From positions 372,001 to 436,000 of the forward strand of contig NZ_CP018082.1 of assembly GCF_001886715.1 (NCBI RefSeq): 64,000 nucleotides of DNA, read 5' to 3'. Origin of the DNA: Nocardia mangyaensis. Lineage in GTDB: Bacteria > Actinomycetota > Actinomycetes > Mycobacteriales > Mycobacteriaceae. Made by a program: the position numbers and the translations under genes. Under the pieces are notes generated by a model. It was not told the DNA's origin, ran no database searches, and saw only the letters and a list, made by a program, of their open reading frames with translations. Shown piece after piece: positions 44,846-54,283 of the stretch (positions within the stretch are counted from its first letter, which is position 1; each line of letters begins with the position of its first letter).

Positions 44846-45381
44846 GTCGGGCGGTGCTCTCGATCGGCGCGAATCTCGGCGACCGGCTGGCCAACCTGCG
44901 CAGCGTGCTCGACGGGCTGGGGAAGCGCGCGCTCGCGGTCTCGCCGGTCTACACGACCGCGCCGTGGGGCGGTGTCGACCAGGACGACTACCTGAATGCC
45001 GTTGTCGTGGCCGAGGATCCGAGCTTCGATGACTATGCCTGGCTGCGCTTCGGGCAGGAGCTCGAGCAGGCCGCAAACCGGGTGCGTGCGGTGCGTTGGG
45101 GCGCGCGCACTCTCGATGTCGACGTGGTCCAGTGCACCGACGACACCGGCGCGCCCATCGCGCGCGATACCGATCCCACCCTGATCCTGCCGCACCCGCA
45201 GGCGTATCGCCGCGCCTTCGTGCTCGTGCCCTGGCTGGCCGTGGAACCGGCTGCGCGGCTGCTCGTGGATGGCGTCGAGGTGCCCGTCGCCGACCTGGTC
45301 GCCGGGCTCGATCCGGGCGAACGGGCCGGGGTGGTGCGGACCGACCTGGCGCTGCGCGACGAGAGCGCGCATCCGTGCTGA
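44842..45381 (+). CDS. folK: 2-amino-4-hydroxy-6-hydroxymethyldihydropteridine pyrophosphokinase
   Basis: 179 residues. Transfers pyrophosphate from ATP to hydroxymethyl-dihydropterin. Motifs: [35 protein letters not shown], and [12 protein letters not shown] with the metal-binding DxD, then [13 protein letters not shown]. The GTG start of the DUF3180 gene lies inside its last codons. Confidence 0.96.
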   Translation: MSRAVLSIGANLGDRLANLRSVLDGLGKRALAVSPVYTTAPWGGVDQDDYLNAVVVAEDPSFDDYAWLRFGQELEQAANRVRAVRWGARTLDVDVVQCTDDTGAPIARDTDPTLILPHPQAYRRAFVLVPWLAVEPAARLLVDGVEVPVADLVAGLDPGERAGVVRTDLALRDESAHPC

Positions 45382-45848
45382 AACCCACCCGGCTGCTCGA
45401 CCTCGCGCTCAACGTGGTGGTGGCCGCGGCGGTGGCCTGGGTCGCCACTCGCTTCGCCTACTCGACCTTCCCGTCCATCTCGGTGCTCGCCGGTGCCTCG
45501 CTGCTGCCGGTCGCCGCGATCGAGGCGGCGCTCGGCTTCGTGATCAAGGCCAGGATCGCCGATGAGCGCATCGGTGACGGGCTGCGCGAGATGCATCCGA
45601 TCAATGTGGCGCGCGCGGTCGCGCTGGCCAAGGCCTCGCTGCAGGTGGGTTCGCTGGCCACCGGCGTGTGGCTCGGCTTCCTGCTGTGGGTATTCCCACA
45701 GCGGGGGACCGTGGGGGCCGCCGCGGCCGATTCGCCGGGCGCGGTGGTGGGTCTACTCGCCGGTTCGGCCCTGGTTGCTGCGGCTTTGTGGCTCGAGTAC
45801 TGCTGCCGGGCTCCGGAGGATCCGCCGGACGAACCGGCTACCACATAG
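45375..45848 (+). CDS. DUF3180 membrane protein
   Basis: 157 residues with four hydrophobic helices (about 9-27, 31-55, 85-105 and 115-140), matching the conserved gene after folK in mycobacteria (Rv3605c position). MHPINVARAVALAKA in the central loop is the best conserved part of the family. The start GTG at 45375 overlaps folK by seven bases. The function is unknown; strict linkage to folate genes is the only hint. Confidence 0.88.
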   Translation: MLKPTRLLDLALNVVVAAAVAWVATRFAYSTFPSISVLAGASLLPVAAIEAALGFVIKARIADERIGDGLREMHPINVARAVALAKASLQVGSLATGVWLGFLLWVFPQRGTVGAAAADSPGAVVGLLAGSALVAAALWLEYCCRAPEDPPDEPATT

Positions 45849-45916
45849 CAACTTGCAGATGGAATCGCCATGGGCTTTGGTGGGCCGACCAGCCGATTCC
45901 GGCTACCCTGGCCCAC

Positions 45917-47068
45917 ATGGTTTCACCCTCCCGTAGCACAACGCCCCGTCGACGGCGGGACGACGCGGGAAAGCTCTTCGTCGGCCTCATCATCGCGCTC
46001 GGCCTGACAGCCAGCGTTTTCCTCGTCTTCAGCGACAACCTGCACTACGTCAGGATCGGCCTGGTAGCGGCACTGTGGGCGGCGGTGCTCGGCGCGCTCG
46101 CGGCCACCCGCTACCGCAAGGACGCCGCGGTCGACAATGCGAAGGTGCGCGATCTGCAGACGGTGTACGAGTTGCAGCTCGAGCGCGAGATCAACGCCCG
46201 GCGCGAGTACGAGATGGGCGTCGAGGCGCGGGTGCGCGCCGAGGTCGGCGCCGACGCCACCGAGATCGCGGCCCTGCGCGCCGAGCTCACCTTGCTCCGG
46301 CAGAACTTGCAGGTCCTCTTCGACGGCGCGCTGCCCGACGAGCGGCCCGCGCTGCAGGCCGACGCCTTCCGCATCGACGCGCTGCCCAGCGGTGGCTTCG
46401 ACGCCTTCGACGAGCCGGAACGCGATTTCGACGATAGCCCCGAGGATGCCACCGCCGCCTGGTTCGGCCCCTGGCAGCAACCGCCCAGCGCACTCAAACC
46501 CGTCTTCATGCAACCGGTTTCGGCCAATTTCGCCGACCCCTACGACGACCCGGTCACCGCGGAGACCTCGGCCGTTCAGCTCGACGAATACGCCGAGACC
46601 CAGGAGTCCGAGCCTGCGCCGGAACCAGCGCCGGCGAAGTCCTCGAAGACTCCGCCGCCGCGCCTGTCCGCCCCGCACACCCGTCAGGTGAGCGATACGG
46701 GTCTGCCGGTCGACCCCAGCAGCACGTCGGGGAATGGCTCGCCCACCGAGTCTCCGGCCGAGCCTGCCGCCCAGCCGTCGACTCCGGTCGAGACGGCCGC
46801 GAACGTCCCCGCGGCCGCTGCCTCCTCGAACCCTCCCAGCGCACCCGCCGGGGACACACCCGCGGTGCCGGCCGCTGATGCACCTGCGGCGAACGCTGTC
46901 ACCGAGCCGGAGCAGCCTGTCGCCGACAAACCGGTGCCGGCCAAGCCTGCTCCCGCCCCGGCTGTCGGGACCAGCTCGCGCCGCCGTCGTCGTGCCGAAT
47001 CCGAGGACTCGCCTCGCCTGTCCGTGGCGGACATCATGGCCAACCTGCAGTCGGAGTCTCGTTCCTGA
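45917..47068 (+). CDS. DUF6779-type membrane protein with a long Pro/Ala-rich tail
   Basis: 383 residues. Two N-terminal helices (about 20-40 and 48-65) are followed by a coiled-coil-prone segment (VYELQLEREINARREYEMG, about 85-135). A disordered tail rich in Pro, Ala, Ser and Glu (about 190-360) follows, then a basic end RRRRRAESED and SVADIMANLQ. It occupies the place of mycobacterial Rv3604c. TACCCT lies seven bases before the ATG at 45917, so a separate leaderless transcript is likely. The function is unknown; the conserved tip after the tail suggests a binding motif. Confidence 0.82.
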   Translation: MVSPSRSTTPRRRRDDAGKLFVGLIIALGLTASVFLVFSDNLHYVRIGLVAALWAAVLGALAATRYRKDAAVDNAKVRDLQTVYELQLEREINARREYEMGVEARVRAEVGADATEIAALRAELTLLRQNLQVLFDGALPDERPALQADAFRIDALPSGGFDAFDEPERDFDDSPEDATAAWFGPWQQPPSALKPVFMQPVSANFADPYDDPVTAETSAVQLDEYAETQESEPAPEPAPAKSSKTPPPRLSAPHTRQVSDTGLPVDPSSTSGNGSPTESPAEPAAQPSTPVETAANVPAAAASSNPPSAPAGDTPAVPAADAPAANAVTEPEQPVADKPVPAKPAPAPAVGTSSRRRRRAESEDSPRLSVADIMANLQSESRS

Positions 47069-47278
47069 GCGCATCAGGAGTGCGGGAGCTGCAGTATGAG
47101 TGGGCTGCGGATCCGGGGTTTGCCTGCACAGGGGGGTTTACGGGGGGCTTCGGCGAACATCGCGATGTAGATCACGCTGGTGGCCCGTGGCGTGGCGTGT
47201 GTGTCGACCGCTACTCTCGACTCGTAACGTCTGGTACCTGCTCGGCAGGACTGGAACGCGAAAGTCGAGAGGACAACG

Positions 47279-48229
47279 TTGACCTCTAGAAGTGTCAATT
47301 CCGATGGCGCGAACGTCGGTGTCGACCCTGCGCCCGCACGGCTGACGGTGGGAATCGTCTCGGCGGGACGGGTGGGTTCGGCGCTCGGAGTCGCGCTCGA
47401 GCGTGCGGGCCATGTGGTCTTCGGTGTCGCCGCGATCTCGGATGCCTCGGTGCACCGGGCGCAGTCGCGGCTGCCCGAATCGCAGATCCTGCCGATCGAA
47501 CAGATCGCCCAGCGCAGCGAACTGCTGCTGCTCGCCGTCCCCGATGCCGAATTGGCCGGGCTGGTTCGTGGTCTGGCGAGTGCGAAGGTGGTTCGCCCTG
47601 GCACGATCGTCGTCCACACCTCCGGCGCGAACGGCGTCGGTGTGCTGGCTCCGCTCACCGAACAGGGCGCTCTCGGCCTGGCCGTCCATCCCGCGATGAC
47701 CTTCACCGGGCACGACGAGGACATCGACCGCCTTCCCAATGCCTGCTTCGGCGTCACCGCGGCCGACGAGGTCGGCTATGCCATCGCGCAGGCGCTGGTG
47801 ATCGAGATGGGCGGCGAGCCGGTGCGGGTCTCGGAGGAACACCGCACGCTCTACCACGCCGCGCTGGCCCACGGCAGCAATCACCTGGTCACCCTGATCG
47901 TCGACGCGGTGACCGCCCTGCGCGCCTCGCTGGCCGGACCGGGCCTGCTCGGTCAGCCGGTGGTCGACGACCAGCCGGGCGGCCTGCCCGAACGCCTGTT
48001 GGCACCGCTGGTCTCGGCCGCGCTCGACAACGCGCTGCGCCGCGGCAAGGCCGCGCTGACCGGCCCGGTCGCTCGCGGTGACGTCGACGCGGTGGCCGCG
48101 CACCTGACCGCACTCGATGCGGTGGACGAGCGCCTGGCCGCGGCCTACCGCGCCATGTCACTGCGCACCGCCGAACTCGCCCAGACCAATCCGGCCCTGC
48201 TGGACCTACTCGCCGAGGAAGGCCACTGA
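47279..48229 (+). CDS. Rossmann-fold oxidoreductase-like protein (DUF2520)
   Basis: 316 residues. The N-terminal nucleotide-binding fold reads [23 protein letters not shown]; the C-terminal helical DUF2520 domain includes [24 protein letters not shown] and [15 protein letters not shown] segments. It resembles 6-phosphogluconate dehydrogenase/ketopantoate reductase-type enzymes. It lies directly before panC with a TGATG overlap, as in mycobacteria (Rv3603c), so a pantothenate-related role is possible but unproven. A TTG start at 47279 is supported by GAGAGGA six bases upstream. The 210 bases before it hold only a possible -10 (TACTCT near 47,211). Confidence 0.87.
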   Translation: MTSRSVNSDGANVGVDPAPARLTVGIVSAGRVGSALGVALERAGHVVFGVAAISDASVHRAQSRLPESQILPIEQIAQRSELLLLAVPDAELAGLVRGLASAKVVRPGTIVVHTSGANGVGVLAPLTEQGALGLAVHPAMTFTGHDEDIDRLPNACFGVTAADEVGYAIAQALVIEMGGEPVRVSEEHRTLYHAALAHGSNHLVTLIVDAVTALRASLAGPGLLGQPVVDDQPGGLPERLLAPLVSAALDNALRRGKAALTGPVARGDVDAVAAHLTALDAVDERLAAAYRAMSLRTAELAQTNPALLDLLAEEGH

Positions 48230-49185
48230 TGGAACCCGTAGAAGTCCGTCACCACCAGGGCGGCGCCAGGGTGAGCGGCGCCTATCAGCCCGGCGCGCTC
48301 ACCGTGCACCACGACCCGGAGGTCGTCGCGACGGTGACCAAGGCGCTGCGCGGCGCGGGTCGCACGGTCGGCTTCGTGCCGACCATGGGCGCACTGCACG
48401 AGGGCCATCTGCAGCTGATCCGTCAGGCCAAGCGCACCAATCAGGTCGTGATCGTCTCGATTTTCGTCAACCCGCTGCAGTTCGGCCCCACCGAGGATCT
48501 CGACGCCTACCCGCGCACCCTCGACGCCGATCTCGACCTGCTGCGCACCGAGGGGGTCGAGCTGGTGTTCGCCCCGAGCGTGTCCGACATGTACCCCGAG
48601 GGCCCGCGCACCACCGTGCTGCCCGGCCCACTCGGCGCCGAGCTCGACGGCGGAACCCGTCCGACGCATTTCGCCGGCATGCTCACCGTCGTGGCGAAGC
48701 TGCTGCAGCTCACCCACGCCTCCGAGGCCTACTTCGGTGAGAAGGACTACCAGCAGCTCACCCTGATCCGGCAGATGGTGCGTGACCTGAACTTCGACGT
48801 GAAGATCGTCGCCTACCCCACGGTCCGCGAACCCGACGGTCTGGCGCTGTCCTCGCGCAACCGTTACCTCGACGCGTCCGAACGCGAATCGGCGCTCGCC
48901 CTCTCGGCGGCGCTGGCCGCGGGCAGGCATGCCGCCGGTCTGGGCCCCGAGGCCGTCGTCGCGGCCGCCCGCGGGGTGCTCGGCACCGTCGACGGCGTCG
49001 ACCTGGAATATCTCGAACTGCGCGATGCCAACCTCGGCCCCGCCCCTACCGCGGGCAATGCCCGGCTCCTGGTCGCGGCCAGGGTCGGCCAGACCCGCCT
49101 GATCGACAACGCTCCCCTCGTGCTCGGCGCCCAGATCGACGGACACCCCGACGCGAACTCCCTGCCTGCCTCGCAGGCGCAGTAG
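48229..49185 (+). CDS. panC: pantothenate synthetase
   Basis: 318 residues. Condenses pantoate with beta-alanine using ATP. The HIGH-like motif is [13 protein letters not shown]. Further markers are [31 protein letters not shown] and the SSRNRYL loop. Its ATG shares a base with the upstream stop (TGATG). panD follows 13 bases later, so beta-alanine production and use are co-expressed. Confidence 0.97.
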   Translation: MEPVEVRHHQGGARVSGAYQPGALTVHHDPEVVATVTKALRGAGRTVGFVPTMGALHEGHLQLIRQAKRTNQVVIVSIFVNPLQFGPTEDLDAYPRTLDADLDLLRTEGVELVFAPSVSDMYPEGPRTTVLPGPLGAELDGGTRPTHFAGMLTVVAKLLQLTHASEAYFGEKDYQQLTLIRQMVRDLNFDVKIVAYPTVREPDGLALSSRNRYLDASERESALALSAALAAGRHAAGLGPEAVVAAARGVLGTVDGVDLEYLELRDANLGPAPTAGNARLLVAARVGQTRLIDNAPLVLGAQIDGHPDANSLPASQAQ

Positions 49186-49198
49186 AAAGGCGACGACG

Positions 49199-49618
49199 AT
49201 GTTGCGCACCATGATGAAGTCGAAGATCCACCGCGCCACGGTGACCCATGCCGACCTGCACTACGTGGGCTCGGTGACCGTCGACCAGGATCTGCTCGAC
49301 GCCGCCGATCTGCTCGAGGGTGAGCAGGTCTGCATCGTCGACATCGACAACGGCGCCCGCCTCGAGACCTACGTGATCGCGGGCGAGCGCGGCTCGGGCG
49401 TGATCGGGATCAACGGCGCCGCGGCCCATCTCGTGCACCCCGGCGACCTGGTGATCCTGATCGCCTACGGCCAGCTCGACGAGGCCGAACTGCCCGACTA
49501 CGCCCCCAGGGTGGTCTTCGTCGACGAGCGCAACCGTCCGGTGGAGCTCGGCGCCGACCCGGCGCACGCGCCCGAGGGCTCCGGCCTCACCTCCCCGCGC
49601 TCGCTGTCGTTCGCCTGA
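49199..49618 (+). CDS. panD: aspartate 1-decarboxylase (pyruvoyl enzyme)
   Basis: 139 residues. Makes beta-alanine for pantothenate. The proenzyme cuts itself at Gly24-Ser25 (HYVGSVT) to create the pyruvoyl group. Other markers are [11 protein letters not shown] and [25 protein letters not shown] stretch precedes the ATG as ribosome-binding site. The C-terminal 20 residues are a variable tail. Confidence 0.97.
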   Translation: MLRTMMKSKIHRATVTHADLHYVGSVTVDQDLLDAADLLEGEQVCIVDIDNGARLETYVIAGERGSGVIGINGAAAHLVHPGDLVILIAYGQLDEAELPDYAPRVVFVDERNRPVELGADPAHAPEGSGLTSPRSLSFA

Positions 49619-49634
49619 CCGCGGCGGGGACGAG

Positions 49635-50417
49635 ATGCTGCTGACGATCGACGTCCGCAACACCGGCATCGAGCTCGGCCTGTTCTCCGGCCTCGGTGAG
49701 CACGCGAAGCTGGTGCGGCACTGGCGGATCCACACCAACCCGCTGGTCACCGCCGACGAGTTCGCCATGCAGGTGCGCGGCCTGGTGGGCACCGACATCG
49801 ACCAGGTGGTCGGCGTCTCGGCGCTGTCGACCGTGCCGCCGGTGCTGCGCGAACTGCGCACCATGCTCGTGCGGTACTGGGGCCATGTCCCGCACGTGCT
49901 GGTCGAGCCAGGGGTGCGGACCGGCATTCCGCTGCTGGTCGACAACCCCAAGGAGGTCGGCGCCGACCGCATCGTCAACTGTCTGGCGGCGTTCCGCCAC
50001 TTCGGTGGTCCGGCGATCGTGGTCGACTTCGGCACCGCGACCTGTGTCGACCTGGTCTCGGCCAAGGGCGAGTTCCTCGGCGGCGTGATCGCGCCCGGCG
50101 TGGAGGTGTCCACCGAGGCACTGGTCGAGCGCAGCGCGCTGCGGCGGGTCGAGCTGGCCCGGCCGCGGTCGGTGCTGGGCAAGAACAGCATGGAATGCAT
50201 CCAGTCCGGCGCCGTGTTCGGTTTCGCCGGCCTGGTCGACGGCCTGGTCGACCGCATCCGCGACGAGTTCGACGCCTTCGCCGGTACCGATGTCACCGTG
50301 GTGGCCACCGGTGCGGGTGCGCCGCTGATCGTCCCGGAATCGGAGACCATCGACCAGCTCGAGCCGCATCTGACCCTGACCGGCCTCCGTCACGTCTACG
50401 AGCGCAACAAGAAGTGA
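49635..50417 (+). CDS. coaX: type III pantothenate kinase
   Basis: 260 residues. First step of CoA synthesis from pantothenate. The phosphate-binding strand is [16 protein letters not shown], with Arg where many bacteria have Gly (DVGNT); I recall M. tuberculosis CoaX as also having this DVRNT form. Further motifs: [27 protein letters not shown] and [15 protein letters not shown]. It follows panD after 16 bases, completing a panC-panD-coaX series. Confidence 0.95.
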   Translation: MLLTIDVRNTGIELGLFSGLGEHAKLVRHWRIHTNPLVTADEFAMQVRGLVGTDIDQVVGVSALSTVPPVLRELRTMLVRYWGHVPHVLVEPGVRTGIPLLVDNPKEVGADRIVNCLAAFRHFGGPAIVVDFGTATCVDLVSAKGEFLGGVIAPGVEVSTEALVERSALRRVELARPRSVLGKNSMECIQSGAVFGFAGLVDGLVDRIRDEFDAFAGTDVTVVATGAGAPLIVPESETIDQLEPHLTLTGLRHVYERNKK

Positions 50418-50443
50418 CCGCGCTGTCTGCTACACTCACGCTC

Positions 50444-50485
50444 GTGTATTTCCGTGTGAGCGCCCAGGAGTGTTGTCGAGGCTGA
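50444..50485 (+). CDS. cysteine-codon leader peptide (MYFRVSAQECCRG)
   Basis: A 13-codon ORF, GTG to TGA, 63 bases before the cysteine dioxygenase gene. TACACT at 50431-50436 sits seven bases before the GTG, so the transcript would start at this codon. Two adjacent TGT cysteine codons occur near the end. Short leaders with consecutive Cys codons are known in mycobacteria as cysteine-responsive attenuators (shown in M. smegmatis), where ribosome stalling frees the downstream gene. The segment after the stop can form CCTCGA-CCGT-TCGAGG (50490-50505). Confidence 0.75.
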   Translation: MYFRVSAQECCRG

Positions 50486-50548
50486 CCTGCCTCGACCGTT
50501 CGAGGCTGCCGTTTCCCTCGACCGATCTCACCTCCTGGAGATGCGCTC

Positions 50549-51115
50549 ATGCGTTCCTCTGTATTTTCCCTTTCCTCCGCGCGCGACCGTGCCGTCGCTT
50601 CGGCATTGCCGACCCGGCTGCGTCCCGCCGACCTGCTGCGTCTCACCGACGAGGGCGCCGAAGACGTGCTCGCCGGTCGCTACGACCACCTACTCCCGGT
50701 CGACGGACTCTGGCCCGCCGAGCAGCGCTGGGCGACGCGACTGTCACATGACGACGAGGTCGACGTCTGGCTGATCAGCTGGACCCCGGGAGAATCCACC
50801 GAATTACACGATCACGCCGGTTCCCTCGGTGCGCTCACCGTGCTCAGCGGCGCGCTCGAGGAATTCCGCTGGAATGGCACGGAGTTGTGCAGGCGCACCC
50901 TCGCCGCTGGTGATCAGGCCGCGTTCCCGATCGGCTGGGTGCACGATGTCGTGCGCACGCCCGCCGCGGAATCGGTCGGTCCGCTCGATCCCACGCTGAG
51001 CGTGCACGCCTATTCCCCGCCCCTGTCGGCGATGTCGTATTACGAGGTGACCGGTCACGGCACCCTGCGGCGAACCACAACCGTCCTCACCGACCAGCCC
51101 GAAGGTGACCTGTGA
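50549..51115 (+). CDS. cysteine dioxygenase-like cupin protein
   Basis: 188 residues. The cupin metal site is ELHDHAGSLGALTVLSGALEE (HxH...E-type motif 1), and GWVHDVV holds the third histidine; these are the iron ligands of cysteine dioxygenase. It oxidises cysteine, or a similar thiol, to the sulfinate. The ATG at 50549 follows TGGAGATG. Its stop overlaps the rhodanese start (TGATG). With the rhodanese and the Cys-codon leader it forms a small sulfur operon that probably responds to cysteine supply. Confidence 0.88.
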   Translation: MRSSVFSLSSARDRAVASALPTRLRPADLLRLTDEGAEDVLAGRYDHLLPVDGLWPAEQRWATRLSHDDEVDVWLISWTPGESTELHDHAGSLGALTVLSGALEEFRWNGTELCRRTLAAGDQAAFPIGWVHDVVRTPAAESVGPLDPTLSVHAYSPPLSAMSYYEVTGHGTLRRTTTVLTDQPEGDL

Positions 51116-51546
51116 TGAGTCGTTTGACGATTGATCAGATGCTCGACAACGCCCGCGCCCAGCTTCGCAGGCTCTACGTCTACGACGTACCCGCCGCCTT
51201 GGCCAGGGGCGCGATTCTGGTCGACATCCGGCCCGCCGCCCAGCGGGTGCGCGAAGGATCGTTGCCCGGCGCGCTCGTCATCGAACGCAATGTCTTGGAA
51301 TGGCGCCTCGATCCGACCTCCTCGGCGCGTTTGTCGCTGGCCGCCGATCACGACGTGGAATGGATCATCTTCTGCTCGGAGGGATACACCTCGAGTTTGG
51401 CCGCGGCCTCGCTGCAGCAGCTCGGTTTGCGCCGCGCCACCGACCTGATCGGTGGATACCAGGCGTTGAAGTCGGCGGGCCTGCTCACCGTCGGTATCGG
51501 CGTCCCTCACTTCGCGCGCGAAGTGGACTCCCTGGCTTCGCTCTGA
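51115..51546 (+). CDS. rhodanese-like sulfurtransferase
   Basis: About 143 residues, one rhodanese domain. ILVDIRPAAQRVREGSLPGAL is the CH2A-like N-terminal signature, and the active-site loop IFCSEGYTSSLAA carries the catalytic cysteine. TDLIGGYQALKSAG closes the fold. It moves sulfane sulfur between thiols. It is coupled to the cysteine dioxygenase by a TGATG overlap; GTG 51112 is an alternative start. Confidence 0.9.
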   Translation: MSRLTIDQMLDNARAQLRRLYVYDVPAALARGAILVDIRPAAQRVREGSLPGALVIERNVLEWRLDPTSSARLSLAADHDVEWIIFCSEGYTSSLAAASLQQLGLRRATDLIGGYQALKSAGLLTVGIGVPHFAREVDSLASL

Positions 51547-51715
51547 ACGTCGCCGACGCCCAACGCTTTTCCCCAGGTGCGTCCGGTTCGGGCGCACCGC
51601 GCTGTGACGAAGCCTTCATCGCGGCGGGGTTTAATCGCCGGCGACGCCGGTTTCCTCGTCGTCGAGGGCGGGCGGCGCGCAAATCCAATTCGGGCGCACG
51701 CTACTGTTATCGGAT

Positions 51716-53254
51716 GTGAGCACCCCTAACCCCGCCGAGCCCGGTCGCGCCGCCAGTTCCGCTGCGGACAGTGATGTCCCCGAGCAGGTACGGATTCGCC
51801 GCGAGAAGCGGGAAAGGCTGCTCTCCGGTGGCGGGGAGGCCTATCCGGTGGTGGTGCCACGCACGCACACACTGGCCGAAATTCGGGCCGCCTACCCGGA
51901 TCTGGAGCCCGATACCCAGACCGGCCTGCAGGTCGGTGTCGCCGGCCGCGTCATTTACATCCGCAATACCGGCAAGCTGTGTTTCGCCACCCTGCAAGAG
52001 GGCGACGGCACCAAGCTGCAGGCGATGATCAGTCTCAACGGTGTCGGCGCCGACGCGCTGGCCGCCTGGAAGTCCGATGTGGACCTCGGCGACTTCGTGT
52101 TCGTACACGGTGAGGTCATCTCCTCGCGCACCGGCGAATTGAGCGTCATGGCCGATACCTGGTCGATGGCCGCCAAGTCGCTGCGACCGCTGCCGGTGGC
52201 GCACAAGGAGATGAACGAGGAGTCGCGGGTCCGGCAGCGCTATGTCGACCTGATCGTGCGTCCCGAGGCCAGGGAAATGGCCCGTACCCGTGTGAACGTG
52301 GTCCGAGCGCTGCGCAACGCGCTCGAGCGCCGCGGTTTCCTCGAGGTCGAGACACCGATGCTGCAGACCATCCACGGCGGCGCCGCCGCGCGTCCGTTCG
52401 TGACCAACTCCAATGCGCTCGACATGGAGTTGTTCCTGCGTATCGCACCGGAACTGTTCCTCAAGCGCTGTGTGGTCGGTGGCCTGGAGAAGGTCTTCGA
52501 GATCAACCGGAACTTCCGCAACGAAGGCGCCGACTCGACGCATTCTCCCGAGTTCGCCATGCTGGAAACCTACGAGGCATACGGCACCTACGACGACTCG
52601 GCGACGATGACTCGGGAATTGATCCAGGAAGTTGCTCGAGAGGCATTCGGTACCCTGCGTGTGACCCTCGCCGACGGTACCGAATATGATCTCGGTGGCG
52701 AGTGGACGACGGTCGAGATGTATCCGTCGCTGTCGGAGTCGATCGGCGTGGAGGTCACTCCGGAAACCACGGTCGAGGAATTGCTGGCGCTCGCCGAACG
52801 GGTCGGTCTGGAAATTCCGGTGGGCAAGGGCTACGGTCACGGCAAACTGGTCGAAGAACTGTGGGAACACGCGTATGGCGACAAGCTGTACGCGCCGACT
52901 TTCGTCCGCGACTTCCCGGTCGAGACTTCTCCGCTGACCCGTCAGCATCGCAGCAAGTCCGGCGTCACCGAGAAGTGGGACCTCTATGTTCGCGGCTTCG
53001 AGTTGGCCACGGGCTATTCGGAGTTGGTCGACCCGGTGATCCAGCGGGAACGGTTCGTCGATCAGGCGAGGCTGGCCGCCGCGGGCGACGACGAGGCGAT
53101 GGTGCTCGACGAAGACTTCCTCGCCGCGATGGAACACGGTATGCCGCCGACCACCGGAACCGGTATGGGAATCGATCGCTTGTTGATGGCACTCACGGGT
53201 TTGGGAATCCGGGAAACGATCCTGTTCCCCATTGTGCGGCCGACTAGTCGCTGA
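51716..53254 (+). CDS. lysS: lysyl-tRNA synthetase (class II)
   Basis: 512 residues. The anticodon-binding OB domain (about 60-160; [19 protein letters not shown]) is followed by the class II catalytic core. Motif 2 is [22 protein letters not shown], read in two overlapping parts, and motif 3 is [15 protein letters not shown] start at GTG 51716 fits TACTGT (51702-51707) eight bases upstream. lsr2 follows, as in mycobacteria. Nothing suggests the MprF-like fusion of LysX. Confidence 0.96.
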   Translation: MSTPNPAEPGRAASSAADSDVPEQVRIRREKRERLLSGGGEAYPVVVPRTHTLAEIRAAYPDLEPDTQTGLQVGVAGRVIYIRNTGKLCFATLQEGDGTKLQAMISLNGVGADALAAWKSDVDLGDFVFVHGEVISSRTGELSVMADTWSMAAKSLRPLPVAHKEMNEESRVRQRYVDLIVRPEAREMARTRVNVVRALRNALERRGFLEVETPMLQTIHGGAAARPFVTNSNALDMELFLRIAPELFLKRCVVGGLEKVFEINRNFRNEGADSTHSPEFAMLETYEAYGTYDDSATMTRELIQEVAREAFGTLRVTLADGTEYDLGGEWTTVEMYPSLSESIGVEVTPETTVEELLALAERVGLEIPVGKGYGHGKLVEELWEHAYGDKLYAPTFVRDFPVETSPLTRQHRSKSGVTEKWDLYVRGFELATGYSELVDPVIQRERFVDQARLAAAGDDEAMVLDEDFLAAMEHGMPPTTGTGMGIDRLLMALTGLGIRETILFPIVRPTSR

Positions 53255-53284
53255 CCAGTGAATTTGCGGGGTGAAGGCCCCGTG

Positions 53285-53312
53285 TTGGAAATTTCGCAAT
53301 TCGGGGTATTCT
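53285..53312 (+). promoter_or_regulatory. candidate promoter of lsr2
   Basis: TTGGAA (53285-53290) and TATTCT (53307-53312), 16 bases apart, fit a housekeeping sigma promoter about 57 bases before the lsr2 ATG. The segment is notably AT-richer than its surroundings. Confidence 0.6.
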
Positions 53313-53369
53313 TGCCTCGGGTATTCGGCCTGGAGGCAGGCTTGACGATTTCGAGAGGACGTTCATCTC

Positions 53370-53732
53370 ATGGCAAAGAAGGTCACCGTTAGCCTGATCG
53401 ACGATGTCGACGGTGAGTCCATCGCGGACGAGACCATCGAGTTCGCTATCGATGGGGTGTCGTACGAGATCGACCTGTCGGAGGCAAATGCGGCGCGCCT
53501 GCGCGAAGGTCTGGACGAGTGGGTCGCCAACGCGCGCCGCGTGAGTGGCCGTCGCCGGGTGAAGGCAGCCGGCGCGCCCGTGCCGCAGGGCAAGAGCCGC
53601 GTTTCCATGGACCGCGAACAGAGCGCCGCAATTCGTGAATGGGCCCGCCGCAAGGGGCACAAGGTCTCGGCCCGCGGCCGTATCTCCGCCGACATCACCG
53701 AGGCTTACAACAAAGAGGTCGGCAAGGGCTGA
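53370..53732 (+). CDS. lsr2: Lsr2 nucleoid-associated protein (xenogeneic silencer)
   Basis: 120 residues. The N-terminal dimerisation region starts [21 protein letters not shown]. The C-terminal DNA-binding domain ends [21 protein letters not shown], with the RGR hook that enters AT-rich minor groove. Lsr2 bridges DNA and silences horizontally acquired genes; several decayed mobile-type genes in this window could be such targets. The ATG at 53370 follows GAGAGGA. A copy of the dispersed 3'-end element follows its stop. Confidence 0.97.
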   Translation: MAKKVTVSLIDDVDGESIADETIEFAIDGVSYEIDLSEANAARLREGLDEWVANARRVSGRRRVKAAGAPVPQGKSRVSMDREQSAAIREWARRKGHKVSARGRISADITEAYNKEVGKG

Positions 53733-53744
53733 GTTATCGGCGGC

Positions 53745-53897
53745 GCGGGCGCCGCGGTGTTCGCGGCCCCGCCGGTCCCGACGATCAGGCACCGTTGCTT
53801 GCTCCTTCGTCGCGTACGCAACGGTGCCTGATCGTCGGGACGGCCGCGAACCGGCCGCTGCGCGGCCGTCCCCTCCTCGAGGTCGGGGAGGGCGGGT
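53745..53897 (+). repeat. dispersed 3'-end element, copy C (full form)
   Basis: Starts about a dozen bases after the lsr2 stop. Outer stem TTCGCGGCC/GGCCGCGAA (53760-53768, 53842-53850) encloses a perfect 24-bp hairpin, 53775-53798 with 53818-53841, whose 19-nt loop TTGCTCCTTCGTCGCGTAC is identical to copy B. Next are the hairpin CGGCCG-CTGCG-CGGCCG (53852-53868) and CTCCTCGAGGTCGGG. Unlike A and B it is not between convergent genes. Confidence 0.88.
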
Positions 53898-54072
53898 CCG
53901 GTTTGGGTGGGATCGTGAAATGTTGTCAGCCACTGCGTGATTCGTGAGCTCGGGTCGGAGCTTGTGGGTGCGGGGTGGCATCTTGGTGTCTCGGGGGGCT
54001 TGGCGTGGGGGCGGGGGTCAACGCGTGTTGGTCGGCCCAGGAGTCGACGGGTGGGGCGTTAGACTGACTGAC

Positions 54073-54138
54073 GTGCTTACGGTGTTTCGACTCAGTGCTG
54101 TCGGGTGTCCCGACCCGATTTCGGGCGCACATGGGTAA
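54073..54138 (+). CDS. possible 21-residue leaderless upstream ORF
   Basis: TAGACT (54060-54065) ends seven bases before GTG 54073. The ORF codes MLTVFRLSAVGCPDPISGAHG and its stop overlaps the ATG of the next small ORF by eight bases. If transcribed this way, the FHA gene's mRNA begins with this ORF. Expression is unproven. Confidence 0.35.
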   Translation: MLTVFRLSAVGCPDPISGAHG

Positions 54139-54283
54139 CTCGCCGGGCACGGGCCAACTCACCCCGCACCTCCCCGCGGCCGCCAACGTGACGGCCGACC
54201 CTCCTGAGTCCGGCCAGAATCGTGGAGAGGCGGATCGGAATCGCGGAGAGGCGGATCAGAGTCTCGGGGAGGCGGCACAGTGA
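54131..54283 (+). CDS. possible 50-residue ORF with a 7-residue repeat, coupled to the FHA gene
   Basis: ATG 54131 to TGA 54283. The C-terminal half has three copies of a heptad-like unit (QNRGEAD, RNRGEAD, QSLGEAA) coded by a 21-bp tandem repeat (54215-54277). Its stop overlaps the FHA gene start as GTGA. Each repeat contains GGAGAGG or GGGGAGG, so it may exist mainly as repeated ribosome-binding sequence rather than protein. Only context supports it. Confidence 0.35.
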   Translation: MGNSPGTGQLTPHLPAAANVTADPPESGQNRGEADRNRGEADQSLGEAAQ

